From positions 5,420,501 to 5,484,500 of the forward strand of contig CM032131.1 in assembly GCA_018894105.1 (NCBI GenBank): a DNA stretch of 64,000 nucleotides. Direction: 5' to 3'. This DNA is from Jacaranda mimosifolia. Lineage: Eukaryota > Streptophyta > Magnoliopsida > Lamiales > Bignoniaceae. The notes below the pieces were generated by a model, which ran no database searches, was not told where the DNA came from, and was given only the letters and a program-made list of their open reading frames with translations. Each line of letters begins with the position of its first letter. The stretch's first letter is position 1. The position numbers were made by a program, and so were the translations under genes. Positions 23,850 through 36,660 of the stretch are shown here, piece after piece.

Positions 23850-25632
23850 GGGAAATCTTGCTTTTTTCGTCCCAAAATTTAACTGACTTGTTGGTCCCAA
23901 ACTTATGTCACTCAACATTTTTAATCCAAATTTCTTAACTTTTTTAACACTTTAGTCCTCCGCCCTTAACTTCCATTAAATGTTGGTGGAAACTATTAAA
24001 ATGAAAAAGATTAATTATCCATAGACCCTTGAGGTTTGATCTATTTCCAAAAATATTGAAAAAAATAAAATATTCGCTTAACCTTCATTAAAAAGATTAA
24101 AAACTTAAAAAGTTCAAAAAATAAATTCTACAAAACCAGTATAAAAAATATATTTAAAATATTATATAGTTACATATATGTGTATACAACATATACCTAT
24201 ATATATGCATGTATATTATATATATAGATACATACATATATATATAACAACCCCCCCCCCCCCCACCATCCCAGTCCGGCTGCTGGTCCAATGGACGGGC
24301 ACGACCTGAGACCGTCGGGCCAAGGGGCCGGCCGTGGCTAGCCTCCAAATACTGCCTATGGGCTGCCGCGCGGGGGCCCGGGGGGTGGGGTGCGGAGCTA
24401 GACTGGTGCGGGGATTGAGGAGGATGTTCTGGTTGGGAGTGCGGGGTGGGGTGGGGTGGTGAAAGAAAATTTTATTTATTTATTTTTGTTTTTTAAATGT
24501 TTTACTCACTTATTTTTAATTTATAAATTTAATCAAATTATTTTAAATATTTATATTTTGATATATTATTAAGCATTAAAAGTAATCTATTTTTTACATA
24601 TTTTATTTAACTTAAATTATTAATTTTCTATTGTCCAAAATGATTTAAATTTATATGAAATGATTATAATTTTATGAAAAGATTATGATTATTTAAATAC
24701 TTATTTAGAATTAAATTACATTGTTATAATGATAGCATAAGATTTTATTTTTATTTTAATTAATAAATAAATTTAATTATTTTTAACTATAATATTTTAG
24801 ATATATTTATTACTTTAAAATTATAAAAATATGTAATTTAAAATTATAAATTTATTTTATTTAAGAAAATAACTTTTTATTTTTATTTCATTTTTTTAAG
24901 CTTTACTTATTTTATTTCTTAATTAATAAATAAATTGGACTTAATCTAACTAAATTATTTTAGATATATATATTATTTTAATATTACTATACAATTTAAA
25001 ATTATAAAGTTATATTATTTAAGAGATGGATGTAATTTTAATAATTTTTTATAATTATTTACTTATTTTACTTTTTAAATTAATAAATAAGTTTAATTAA
25101 ATTTGATTAATATAGATATGTTTATGATTTTAAATTTTTATTTCTTAATTTAAAGATTATTTAGTATTTAAGAAATTTTATTAATAATAAAGTATATTTA
25201 AATTTATTTAGAGTAATTTAAAAAATGTTAAAACTACACCCATGGTATAAAAAATATTAAAAATAGGTTCAAGGGAATTTTTTGTCTAAAAAATAATTAG
25301 AACAATTATTAGAGGAATGTTAGCAAATTTGTTGAAGGCTAGCAGTTCTTCAAAAATATTAAATGGATCAAAATATTAGGGAGTAGTGTAAGTTCTTTTG
25401 GTCTATTTGTAAATCAGTCAAAAATTAGGGGGTTCTATGTAATTAACCCAAACAATAATGTTAAAATATATAATATTTAATAGATAATATGGCCTTTTTC
25501 ATCAATTTTAACAGCAAAGGACTAAAAGTATTAAAAAAGTTAGGTGATTTGGACTAAAAGTTTGAGTTGCATATGTTTGGAACCAACACTATACGCACAG
25601 TTAAATTGTGGGATGAAAAAAGTAATTTTCTC
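23850..25632. mobile_element. Nested Mutator-like element with 9-bp target duplication
   Basis: The left end starts GGGAAATCTTGCTTTTTTCGTCCC, and the right end, read inward, starts GAGAAAATTACTTTTTTCATCCC. The arms continue with AATTTAACTG, GTTGG(T/C)TCC(C/A)AAAC and TAACTTTTTTAA. TTTAGATAT flanks both sides (23841-23849 and 25633-25641). The core at about 24245-24475 is GC-rich, beginning with a run of about fifteen C; the rest is AT-rich. The right arm resembles the right part of the element at 25726-27205. No transposase frame. Confidence 0.8.
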
Positions 25633-25725
25633 TTTAGATATATGTGGATATATATACACATCTATATTATATATATACACATATAAATGCACATGCACAA
25701 AATATATATAAATACATACATATAA

Positions 25726-27205
25726 GGAAAATTGCTTTTTTGGTCCTATAGTTTAATTGTGTATGCACTATTAGTTTTGAGCGTATAGCGTTCAGCACTT
25801 TTGGTCCAAAATTTGTAATTTTTTTTAACACTTTTTGGTCCTCCCAATTTTTTGTGAAAATTTGAACGGATATTGTTATCTATTTATAAAAATTCCCCTA
25901 AAAATTTTATCTACTTATAAAAAGACCCACAAAAATATACCATTTAACCCTAACTAAAAAATTAAAAATTAAATACTGCAAAAACTCTTCAATTTTTTTA
26001 AAGATAATATATATTTATATATATATGCACATCTATATTATGTATACATATTTAAATACACACATATATATAACTACATATATATTATATAAACTACATA
26101 CATATATATTATATATACATATATATAATTTACGTCAATTGCCACTAACCATGACTAGCCCTATGGATTGGTGGGGGCTGGGGGGGGGAGGGTTGGTGGG
26201 TGGGTGCGAGGTGCTGGCGGTTCGCCTAACTGAGGCGGAGGGTAGAGAGAAAGAGAGGGGGAGTGTTGGGGGAGGGGGGTGGGTGTCGCCACCCCAATTG
26301 TGGGCTGGCGGGGGTTGGGGGGAGGGGGCGACAGGTGGGTGCGGGGGTTTGGGGGGTGTGGTGGGGTGAGGGCAAAGATCGGGGAAGAAAAAGATATCTT
26401 GTTTTTAATTTTTTAATTAATTTATTAAGTATTAATTTAACATTACTCAAAATAATTAATTATTTTTATTATTTATTTAAAATTATTAAATTATATTGTT
26501 CAAAATTATTTAATTATATTAAAATAATTAAAATTATCAAATGTATGTAAAATTATTAAATTATTATTGTTAATTTTAAATTATTAAGTTACTTAGTTAC
26601 AAAATTATTAAAACTATGTTGTAAATTTTGAATTGTCAAATTATTTAAATATATTTTTTATTTTAAATCTATGGAGTGCGTAGTTTAAAATTATGAAATT
26701 ATATCTTTTAAGAGATTAATTTACTTTTTTTTTTATTTTTTTATTTTTAACTAATATATAAGTTTAATTAAATTTGATTAAATTATATATATAAATATGT
26801 TTTTATTTTTAATTTCTTATATCTAGTTCTACTTGAATTTAAGGACTATCCAATATTTATATAATTTTATCAATAATAAAATATATTTAAACTTTATGAG
26901 TAATTTAAATAATAATAATAAAATTACACAATAGTATAAAAAATATTACAAATAGGTTCGAGGGCATTGTTGCCTCAAAAATAATGTGATCAATTATTGG
27001 AGGATATTTTTAAATTTTCACATTAAGTTTTTGATAATGTCAACAAATTTGTTAGTAGAGGCTACGATTTTTTAAAATTTTCAGACAAAACGAAATTTGA
27101 AAGTCGTTGCAATTTCTTTGAGTTTATTTATAAATGAGTCAAACTCTATGGATTTTTATCTAATTAACCCAAATAAAAATTAATTTGAATCAATTCTCTT
27201 TTTAA
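25726..27205. mobile_element. Truncated Mutator-like element, same family
   Basis: The left arm GGAAAATTGCTTTTTTGGTCC...TGTATGCACTATTAG matches the fragment at 22520. A GC-rich core lies at about 26130-26395. The right part (AAAAAATATTACAAATAGGTTCGAGGG, CTAATTAACCCAAA) matches 25240-25460 inside the neighbouring element, but the last 170 or so bases with the right terminus are missing. Open frames over the G-rich core are low-complexity and not taken as genes. Confidence 0.55.
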
Positions 27206-27670
27206 TTTAAAATTTTAAAAGTTTTTTTTAAAAATTATATTAGTTTTTTATAAGTCAAGAATTCTATATTCGACTTCTTCATTAACCAAGAAATCCAAGA
27301 TCAAATTCCAACTTTAGCAATTTTCATCATTTAGCTGCAACCAATAGACCTAGAATCGGATCTCCACGCCTACAAAGAAATTTAATCATAATAAAAGCAA
27401 TAAGTTGCATTTAACATTAATAGACAAGTTACTTGTTGTAAAAAAGTTAACAAATAACATGTGTTAAGATTTTAGACTATGACTAAGGTTAGTCACCTAA
27501 AGGGTGATTGATGCTAGTACTCCCCTAAATGGTTTAAATAAAAGAAGTGAAAGCAAACAAATAAAAGTGTTAGCCAACTAGTCTTTGATCGAGTATCATA
27601 GGTACAATTGTATACTAATACATATAAATATTTTCACTTGACATTGAAATTAATTGGATAAAAAAGTCAA
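27206..27670. other. AT-rich sequence, no gene seen
   Basis: No recognisable coding or repeat structure apart from A/T runs. Confidence 0.4.
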
Positions 27671-28142
27671 TGCAAAATAAAACTTAAGCACCAATGAAAG
27701 GTAAAAACCAAAAGAGAAATTTGCTCTGATCTAATGTAAAAGAGCGTTCAATCTGTTTTTCTGTGTGTTACATCATGGTTTAAATATGTACAGAACACCC
27801 AATTCTTAGACTAACCACCAACTATCACTAATGTGGAGGTAGCTGACTTCCGTAATCCTGGTGATCATGTATTCTGCAGACACATGTGATGCTAACTTCC
27901 CCTAATTCTCGCTAATGAAGTTTGGAACAAAACTTTGTCTATACATACTCTCAGCTCGACCAGGGATCTAGCAACTGTCCTGCATGCCTAGTTGCAGCTC
28001 GACATCTATGGTAAATAGTAGCATCCTAGGATGGTTCGCTTCTTGGTACTCTGTTGGGTTAAATTAGCTCGGGTGCCGATCCAGTATAAGATTCAGCTTA
28101 GGCTTTGTTATACATCTTCCCATCGTCACTCCCCCCTCAAAT
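27671..28142 (-). mobile_element. Possible 3' LTR and polypurine tract of a copia-type element
   Basis: On the minus strand, TTTGAGGGGGGAGTG (28142-28127 region) is a classic polypurine tract of plant Ty1/copia elements, followed directly by TGACGATGGG as an LTR start at 28128. The far border at 27671 is chosen only because the minus strand reads ...TGCA there. No pol motif was found upstream of the tract, so the internal region is deleted or beyond recognition. Confidence 0.35.
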
Positions 28143-28369
28143 TTAGTTCAAAGACAAGTGTGCTTGTTTCTGAAGTGAAGCATGGGTGAACCGAGATGAC
28201 GCTAAAAAATTTTTTGCCAAGTTATTTGGCGAGCTTCAATTCAAATTCTCATAGTCGCCTAAGATTCTTCAAATTTCAAAAAAGATGGCTTAGGCTTATG
28301 AGAAATTTCTCACAAGAAAGCCCCAAATTGTTTGTGGAAATTAATTCCACCCCATAGATTTTTTAAGAA

Positions 28370-28530
28370 AAAAGCTAGCTCTCTCTCACTCTCTCAATAC
28401 TCCCTTTGTCTCACAAAAAAACTCTGAAAAAAGGCTATGGGCTTTCTCTCTCGTCTCTTCTCGGCTCTCTCTCTATCTTGCCTACCCTCTATCTCTGCCT
28501 TCAATTCTCCTCTGAAAAGTTGGATAGATA
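28370..28530. repeat. CT-rich low-complexity tract
   Basis: CTCTCTCTCACTCTCTC and CTCTCTCTCGTCTCTTCTCGG blocks make up the stretch. Such tracts are common in plant 5' leaders but also in LTRs. Confidence 0.5.
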
Positions 28531-28713
28531 ATAGCAAATTGAGGGAATCTTTGAGAAAAGAGGTGAAATATCTGGGGGAAATCTTGAAAGGATATTGAGA
28601 GAGCTTATCACTCCTATTGTTGGTTGCAGAAATTAGGGTCTAGGTTTTCATAAATCAGAGCAATTTGTTTGTCTGTTTGCGTCGATTGTAGGCGTATATA
28701 CATACATACCACC

Positions 28714-28852
28714 ATGAGTCACACACACACACACCCCTTCACCATAGCACCCACACATACGCCATTCATAAGATTGTGTGCATTGTTTGACGGCATCCTA
28801 CGTCGCATCATCGGAAAGTTTTTGTTCTACCCCTTCCTTGAAACACCGGAAG
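28714..28852 (+). CDS. Doubtful first exon of an unknown small protein
   Basis: An ATG in good context (ACCACCATGAG) opens a 46-residue frame, MSHTHTHPFTIAPTHT..., with a His/Thr-rich start from a (CA)n run, then a basic-hydrophobic part (LRRIIGKFLFYPFLETPEG). It stops at a GTAATT splice-donor-like site at 28853; unspliced, the frame runs through a T-rich stretch to 28968. A CT-rich leader precedes it. Against it: no downstream exon was identified, a Mutator-like element begins 240 bases later, and the surroundings are transposon debris. I do not recognise the product. Confidence 0.2.
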
Positions 28853-29090
28853 GTAATTCCTTTGTTTCTTTTTTTTTTTTTTTTTCATTTTGTTCTAAAT
28901 TTTGGTTAGCTGCGATTGTGGGTTTAGGAGCAATTGTCAGTAATCTTGCCATTCCTTTATGTTTTTAGTTGGTTTATATTCACAAATTCAATTTGATTCT
29001 CAAATATGCAAGCACAGCCTATGTAATTAGGGCTTAAATTTGGGCGTCAGTAGGGCCATAATTGTTTTCGTTACTCAGGTTTGATTTTTT

Positions 29091-31025
29091 AGGTAAATTG
29101 CATAGCCTCTCTGTAATATTCGCAATTGGTTCATAACCCCCTGTAAAATAGAAATTGGCAAAAAAAAAACTGTATTTAATTGAAAGTTGCTTACTTGACC
29201 CAACGGTCTTTTGTTTCTTGTTTGATGTCTATTGAGTAGTAAAAAGATAAATTTGCCCTTAACTAAATCTGAAATTCAAATAATATTTACTTTTATTTTA
29301 TATATTATTTATATAATTTTTTAATTATTTTTTGTCCATTTCAACTTAAATAATATTTAATATTTAAAAAAAGGATATATAATATGTTTATATTTATACT
29401 TAAATATATAATATGTATACATGTATAAGTTTATGTATAAATATATACACATGTATTTTTATTTATATATAATATATAAATTATTTTATTATTCCAAATT
29501 AAATAATGTCTAATATTTAAAATAGTATATATAATATAGTTTTTATTTACACTTATATAATATACATATATAAATTTATCTATAAATATATTGTATATTA
29601 TTTATTTATACATATCATGTATATCCATATATATATATATATAATTTTTTTAATTCTTTTAAAATTAAACAATATTTAATATTTAAAAAAAGGATATATT
29701 TATAATATGTTTCTATTTATATAAATATATATATATAATATGTATACATATAAAAGTTTATGCATAGTAATTTCAAAAAAGTATATATAAAATAGTTTTT
29801 ATACACTTATGTAATATATGCACATGTATAAATTTATCTATAAAGATATTATAAATTATTTATTTATACATATCATATATATCCATATATAATTTTCTTT
29901 AATTCTTTTAGAATTAAGTAATATATAATATTTATAAAAATATAATATATTTTTTATTTATAGTTAGATATAAAATATATGTACATCTATAAATATATAT
30001 ATAAATATATTTTTACCAAAAAAAACATATATTTTTTATTTATACATAATATATACATATGTACATCTATAAATACAAACATATATTTTTTTCACCGAAA
30101 AATATATATATATATAAATTTTCTTCATTTCGAATTAAATAATACTTAATTTGTAAAAATATATAATATATTTTATATTTATATTTATATACATATAGTA
30201 TACATATATATAATTATATATAACATATAAATAATATAATATCCTACACCCCCAACCTCCCTGCCCCCATCCCGCACCCCTCTTCCCTCAACCTTAATAG
30301 GCTGCCATGGCAGTGGTGCATAGTGGCTGGACCTGGTTGGGCTTGGCCAGATCCGGCCACTTTTTTCTTTTGTTCTTTTTTTTTTTGCTTTGGCAGCTCA
30401 GCGGGCTCCGACTGGCCACCAAATGCTCGCTGAGCTGCGGGGCATGGCAGCCATGTCTGCCACGACTATCGATTGCCGGCAACACAACAGCCATGGCAGC
30501 CGGTGGATCCTGCCCCTATGCACGCGGCGACCATGGCCGCTGCATCTGATGCTGCCATGGCCATCGCACTGAGGCCATGGCAAGGGCGGCCATGGAAGCT
30601 GTTGGATGCTGCGTCTTACGCTGCCATGGCCGCCGGGGGGCGAATAGGGAGGGAAAAAGGTGAAAGGGGTGGGTTTGGAGGTTGGGTATAAATAATATAT
30701 TATACATATATCTATTATATTATATATATATATAATAATATATTATTTATTTCTTTGATTTTTTTTAAAGATATTATATTATTTAATTTGAACCATTGAT
30801 TTCTTTGAAAAAAATCTAACGATTGATAAGTGAGGGAAAGATCGTCTTTTCATACATAAAAAATGCACACCAAATCGCGCACACCGCACGTGAATGATAC
30901 CAACCTTCTGAGGGGTGCTCATTGCATGATGTTAGAAAATACATGGGTTTTTTTGCCAATTTCTATTTCATAGGGGGTTATAAACCAATTACGAATATCA
31001 CATGGGGGCACTGTGTAATTTACCC
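29091..31025. mobile_element. Non-autonomous Mutator-like element with CCATGG-rich core
   Basis: The left end AGGTAAATTGCATAG and the right end read inward (GGGTAAATTACACAG) are inverted. Matching blocks follow on both arms: ATATTCG(C/T)AATTGGTT, ATAACCCCCT and ATAGAAATTGGCAAAAAAA. TTGATTTTT flanks it at 29081-29089 and 31026-31034. AT-rich arms enclose a GC-rich core at about 30240-30690. Several overlapping open frames on both strands cross the core; they reflect its palindromic GC-rich sequence, and none resembles a known protein. No transposase. Confidence 0.8.
30240..30690. repeat. CCATGG-palindrome cluster
   Basis: The hexamer CCATGG occurs about seven times, mostly as GCCATGGC, at uneven spacing between 30305 and 30632, mixed with GGCATGGCAG and GGCCATGG variants. 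The same word recurs in the core at 23150-23535. Confidence 0.7.
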
Positions 31026-31034
31026 TTGATTTTT

Positions 31035-32740
31035 CTGACAAAAAATATGCATAAAACTATTTTGCGGTAAAGGCTTGAATTTACTTGTGAATTTCTTTCT
31101 CCCAATCCAGAAAGGTAGTGAAACAAAACATTAGAGGTTATGGAAATAAAGTCAGATGACTTAGCTAAGTGAATGAGCAATTTCTAGATGCTAATGTATG
31201 GGAAAGTTTCTGCCTTGATGTGTATATGAGAAGAAATTTCTTAGGCATTGATTGAGCTAAGTTTTTTTACCATTTTTGGATGATAAAATATTGTTTGGGA
31301 TGGTTCTATATGTGTGTATATGGGATGAATGTTTGCTATTATAGACTTAGGAAAGTCTTTTCACCATTTTTGGAGTATACGATATGTGTTGTTGGTTATG
31401 TCTTTATGTATATGGGATAAAAAAACTTATTCATAGATTTTGATAATTGTTTTTACCATTTCTGGAGGATCATATATGGGATGTTGGTTCAGTGTGTGTG
31501 AGTGTGTGTGTGTGTGTGTGTATGAAAAATGAGATTTGTAGTAATTTAGTTAGCTAAGTGAAGGAACCATTACATGTTGTTCCATTATATGAGGGAAATT
31601 TTAAGTCGGTGTGTATATGGAATGAAAAATGAGAGTCATTGAATTTTATTGTTTGAGTTAAACTTGCTTACCATAATAACATTTCATGGCAGGAAATTTC
31701 TGCATGTGTGTATATTGGGAAACTGTCTTATGCATTTCATTGTATTAGTTGAGGGTAATAACTTCTGGAGCCGCTTTGAGATGGGGATAGTTTGTCTAGA
31801 TATGGTCTATAGGTAATAGATTGGTTGATTCAATGTAGGAGAAATTATATATATACTTTTTTTATGCTTTCAAGCTTCCTATTTTGATTAAATGATTAAA
31901 TGCAAATGTGGAAAGAGGCACTGTTGGCATTTTGAATAATATGAAGTTTTGGTTTTTACTTTATACCATAATGGTATTAGTAGATTCTTATTTAAATCAA
32001 TTGGTTTGAGGTTTTGCTGTAAAAAGATGAGCAAAACTGAGCAATTATTTTTTTTTTATCTTGCAATTTGTGAACTATGACGTCCCTGTGGAATCAATCT
32101 GAGAGGTTCTGATATGCTATGCCTTTTGCAATCATGTTGTTATGCATTTTAAGGTATGTCGACCATAACAAGTACATTCTTATTTTATTATTGTTAATGT
32201 TCATAAATTTTTTGTAATATGTTTTATGTGGCTGAGAAATTATCTTATCTTTATGCTTTCATGTATGTTAAGTAGATGTTAAGTAGATGTGCTTGTATGT
32301 TCTCACTCTAAGGTTTACCATACTTAAGTTGTACTTATATTTTATTTATAGTTGTATATTGGTGGTTGGATGTAGTTAGTTATATTATGTTTCTATTTTA
32401 ATTTTATTATTTGACCATACATACACTACATTAGAACAGAGGCAATGCTCGGGGTTTTCTGGCCATGAGTGGGGATGTAAGTCATTCCCCCGTGGCCACC
32501 TTTAGGACATATGTGCAGATTGGGAGATAATGATTCCCACTAGCCTGATTTCTGTAGATATATCTGGTGGATATATCTATAGTAAAATGCTTTGTTGCAC
32601 CCCATGTGATTGGGTATATTAGATATTGTTTTATTTGGTTTGAGGTTGGTTGTGGCCCTCATTCCATACCTTTTGTATTGGTTTATTGTTCACTCCAATA
32701 AGGTGTCATTCCTAAATATTTTTTTAACACTTCTAGGAGA
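31035..32740. other. AT-rich sequence, no gene seen
   Basis: It contains a TG/AG microsatellite at about 31492-31522 and a short direct repeat TATGTTAAGTAGATG near 32268-32290. The piece around 32440-32620 is GC-richer and may be LTR debris. No coding frame is convincing. Confidence 0.4.
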
Positions 32741-32844
32741 CCACTAGGCAGCGACATTTTCGAGTTAGGGGAGAGCCACTTACATCCAACTGAGCTATAT
32801 TTTCACTCACGCACGAGCTGCCGATTTGGATGGTCCTGAGGGAG

Positions 32845-33073
32845 AGGCCATCTTGCCCATTGTCATATCAAACTCCGATGATAATCTCATCCTGCCCCCA
32901 CGTGTCCTCTTGCACACAATCGTCCACGACCGTTACAGGTTATCCAGTTGAGTGACTCACAGGGTAGCACAGATGTCAATTCTTCGTATGAGGGTATATA
33001 TGATAGCACTGGTAGGTCACTCTCAGCCGATGCTCCTCCTCCAAGTGGACGTGGGGGATGGTTAGATGACTAG
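32845..33073 (+). pseudogene. Unassigned protein-like debris
   Basis: Two adjacent frames read as protein-like text: DLDGPEGEAILPIVISNSDDN around 32830-32890, and then, in another frame, QLSDSQGSTDVNSSYEGIYD to a stop at 33073. A frameshift separates them and no start is visible. The acidic/Ser-rich composition fits transposon-derived coding debris. I do not recognise the family. Confidence 0.2.
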
Positions 33074-34637
33074 GTCATGATGTTCGGTCCCATGGTGTCT
33101 GACTGCTTATTATTATGTTTCTTATTTTATTATGGACTCGACTTTATGTATCTTTATTTAACCACTAGTAATGTCTGTATTATGTAGTACTGTAATGATA
33201 TGCCTTTCAATTATGATTTGGATTGGAAATTTATTATGTGCTACATAAAAACCTATTCCATCACTTGTGTGATATTTTTTTGTACTAATTACATGGCTTA
33301 CATATCAGTGAAAAGTATATGTGTACCTACACATAAAATCAAATTGTAGGAATTTATATTTCACACACCCACACAGACATATATGTATATATAAATATAT
33401 CAAAAAGAATTTAAGCACAATTGATTCATTTACTTATAATTAATTTAGAAAAGATAATTACATTCTAATGAAATTTTTTAATATTTATATAAATGTACTC
33501 AACAATACAAGTTATAAATATATTATATATGCATGCATAATAATATGTATTTTAACATTAAAACTCATCATCTGCACAACAAAATTAAACTATTATATTT
33601 TACATTTTTTATAGAAAATTATATGTCCAAATTATTTTTTTAATATTTATATGGAAATTTTTTAATATTATAATGAGTCACAGTTATATTTTATTATTCA
33701 AAGATAAAATATTTTACAATATAGTATGTAAGCATATAATACAATATTTTAAATATGATCTTGTTTCTCAAAATTTCATTATACAAAGGTGTAATGTTAT
33801 TTACACTTTAAACTTTTTTACAAAGTTAATTAATAAATTAATATTAAATTAATTAAATATTCTGGTCTCATTATATATTACGGGATATTTAAGATAATAT
33901 TAAAATAATATAATTTAGTCTACAACAATGTATATATAAATAATATATAATATTCCTTACATAAAAAACTCACTAGCAATCACCATCTCTTAAAATTTTC
34001 TCATAAAAATTCTCACAATCAATCATCACTTCACAAACTTCCCTTATAAAAAATCTCACAACCAAACACCTTCTCACAATAATTCTCACAAACAATTCTC
34101 ATAACTCTCATTTGTCACATCAATTGTAATTATTATACTTTTACCTCACTAACAATCACTCCCTCATAAAAAAAAATTCAATTTCATAAACAAAAAAATT
34201 TCACTATTTTCTCTAAGAAATGAGAATGAGAAACAAGAGCACAAACAATCACGACCTTAATTTCCTTCTCGAGATTGCCGTAATACACGACACACTGCCA
34301 TCATGCTTATCAAATGATGTCTGCTGTCTTCTCCACGTGGACAGTTACGATTTTCTCTAATGCCGTTTTACCTTATATTATCTCTTCATAAATATTCCCT
34401 TAATTGATATCATTTTTCGCATTTCCTTCCAAATACTAGCTGCAGTTCTTCCTAACATTTCCATCAACTTTTGTCATGTACGTCCTCTCATTTTCTTCTC
34501 CCAGCATTATCTACTGATTTTCCTCCTGCATTAATGAATTCATGTTTTACGTAACCCTTATATCTTATTTACTTTCTCTAATTCTATGGGCTTAATGTGT
34601 AATTTCAGAACTTTGATTTTCTCCTCATTTAGCGTAG
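33074..34637. other. AT-rich sequence, no gene seen
   Basis: Between 33960 and 34200 the plus strand is a low-complexity run of CTCACAA/TTCTCATAAAA-type words. Nothing else is identified. Confidence 0.4.
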
Positions 34638-36660
34638 ATGTCCGCAAATCAAGCTCTTGAACCTACTACTGTGGCTTCTACTCAAAGTAATAATGAAAAT
34701 TCAGAGGAATCAACCCTTAGTATAAGTCATAAATTAATGAGAGAGATTGAGAAGGGAATGCTAGATGCAAGATTGACTTATTATGAAGTATATCACTCTA
34801 GTACGACTCGCCACCAAAGCCAAAAACTTAAGAAAATCATCGGTATTCCTCCCGAATATGTGATAATTGTGCCCAGATTATTAGATCGGCCCCATATGCC
34901 TCTTGTAGGTTTTCTTTGCTTTTACTCAAAAAAGATGCATAGGGGTTAAAATTTCCTATACCTGAATTATTTATATCATTTCAAGGGGGGTAGGTATTCC
35001 TCTTAATTAATTTATCACCAATTCATTTAGGTTGATGATAGGCTTCATCATTTAGTAGGAGTACCTATAGATAGAACCCACTACTACTTCATTTCATTCC
35101 TTTTTTTACCCAAAGTCTCTAATGCAGGGTTGTTTTACCTTACATCTCGGGAGGATGTTCATTTCCTAACCAAGTACCCTACTTCGGTCAAATTCTGCAA
35201 GGAACATTACTTTTATATTTCTTCCCCCAAACCCAGGGTTTTCCCACTATCTGGATAGATAGTACTTGGATAGATAGGTTACCCATGACAGCTCATCACA
35301 TAGTAGACACTATCCTTCTGGAAGGAGCCAACTACTAAATAGGTTTAATAGTTATTAGTTACAACTCTCCTACCTGGAGGAGCAAGGATTTCCTTACCAC
35401 TTTACTCTTAGTCCCAAAGCAAAAGAACTTTCAGAAATTTTTGGTATTTACTTGACTTTTGCCTTTTACTTTCTTTACTAGAAGAAGTTTACTATTCCCA
35501 ACTTCCTTTTGTAGAGAGACTTTCTATGAAGTCCTTCTTGGATGCAGCTTCTAAGCAGCCAGGTCAGTAGAAGAACAATCACCTTCCCAAGTGCTAGGGA
35601 GGTTCCGGCAGCTTTTCCAAAAAGCTCGGTATTACAACCTCGGAAGCTCCAGCTTCAAAGAAACGTCCAGTTCTTCCTCCTTCACCTTGTAAGTGGTGAC
35701 AACTCCCACAAAGCATGATTGTCTATCCTAAAAGAGCTAATCTCCCTGAATCTATGCGAAGGTCAGCCTAACACCTCCTTTATGGCCAATAGCTTGGTTT
35801 TAACTGACACATCTCACTATTTAGATCGTGACTTTCTATGGGGTTTTTCCACTTGTTCAAATCGACATACTATTAATGAGATGCCTTTTGAAGACCTCAG
35901 AACCTAATTTGCCCCCATCTTTCCAAGGTAAGCCAAATTTATAAGTACATTAATTGCATCTCCAGTGCTTATACGTGGTTTCATATACAGACTAGTATCA
36001 TGGATGGTGGTATACTGGCTCACTGGGAAGGGGAGCAGCAAAAATTAGAAATAGAGAGAACGAGGCTATCAGTTGAGCTTGCTCAATTCAAGTCTAAGAC
36101 TGGTAAATTCAAAGTATTAAAGACACAAGTGTCTTCCATCAAAGAAAAGTATAACGATCCTGCTTCTGCCCTTTTCAAAATTGAGATCAAGGTAGTCAAC
36201 CTGTTAGGGCAACAGGACGAAGAGTTGGAGAGAGCCAAAGAGGAAGGACATCGTGAGGACAGAGACTCTGTCTTTGAAGTGTTCCATGATACAAAAAAGG
36301 GTTTAGATTTTCTAGAAGCTTGCTAGCAGTCTCGCTTGACAGAGTTAATGAAAAGCAACGAGTTCAAACAAATTTACGTAAATAAAACATTGAAGCACTA
36401 TTACCATGGCATCAACACCTGCGCTGATCAGCTGGAGATGCAGGGTGTCTTGCAGCTTAGCTAAGTAGATGAGAATGTCGACCGAATAGATGGACTACAT
36501 TCCATGCCATCTGACTCCAAGGATAAAAGAGAAGACGTCGTAGAAATTGAGATATGCATTTCAAACCGAGCTTCCTCCAATCGATGTGCCACTAGCCACT
36601 ATCGAGGCGATAGTCTTGATGAAGCTGGCTCTCCGTCGTCCCCTGGCCAGTCTTAGGGAT
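34638..36660 (+). pseudogene. Decayed gypsy-type transposon ORF with coiled-coil part
   Basis: Several open pieces on the plus strand read like one ancestral ORF. 34638-34949 starts MSANQALEPTTVAS and continues into GIPPEYVIIVPRLLDRP. Around 35140-35240, SREDVHFLTKYPTSVKFCKE and HYFYISSPKPRVFPL match the F...PTS-K-WK-RFFFV pattern also seen at 12.9-13.1 kb. 36000-36326 is a charged heptad-like stretch (GEQQKLEIERTRLSVELAQF), likely coiled coil. Near 36560 is FQTELPPIDVPLATIEAIV. Stops and frameshifts separate the pieces. Flanking LTRs were not found. It is probably the antisense or accessory ORF of a Tat-type element. Confidence 0.45.

Larger units (their letters stand above)
22520..25725. 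mobile_element. Mutator-like element fragment, interrupted by two others
   Basis: The left arm at 22520-22755 (GGAAAAGTTACCTTTTTAGCCCC, TGTATGCACTGTTAG, AATTCCCCTAAAATTTTATC) matches the left arm of the element at 25726. Its continuation is found in pieces at 23825-23849 and 25633-25725, where ATATATACACATCTATATTATATA matches 26025-26045. Two other elements sit in the gaps. No right terminus was found, so it is a fragment. Confidence 0.5.

Noticed and set aside
26025..26550. Overlapping frames of 114, 95 and 74 codons around 26.0-26.5 kb
   Set aside because: They run through a G-rich low-complexity core and TA repeats of a Mutator-like element; composition is Gly/Pro-only.
28669..28968. Full 99-codon frame starting at 28669
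   Set aside because: The frame begins at a TTG and runs through a long T tract after a splice-donor-like site; only the part from the ATG at 28714 is worth keeping as a doubtful exon.
30294..30707. Six overlapping frames in the GC core at 30.3-30.7 kb
   Set aside because: All are driven by the repeated GCCATGGC word, occur on both strands and in several frames, and match no family.
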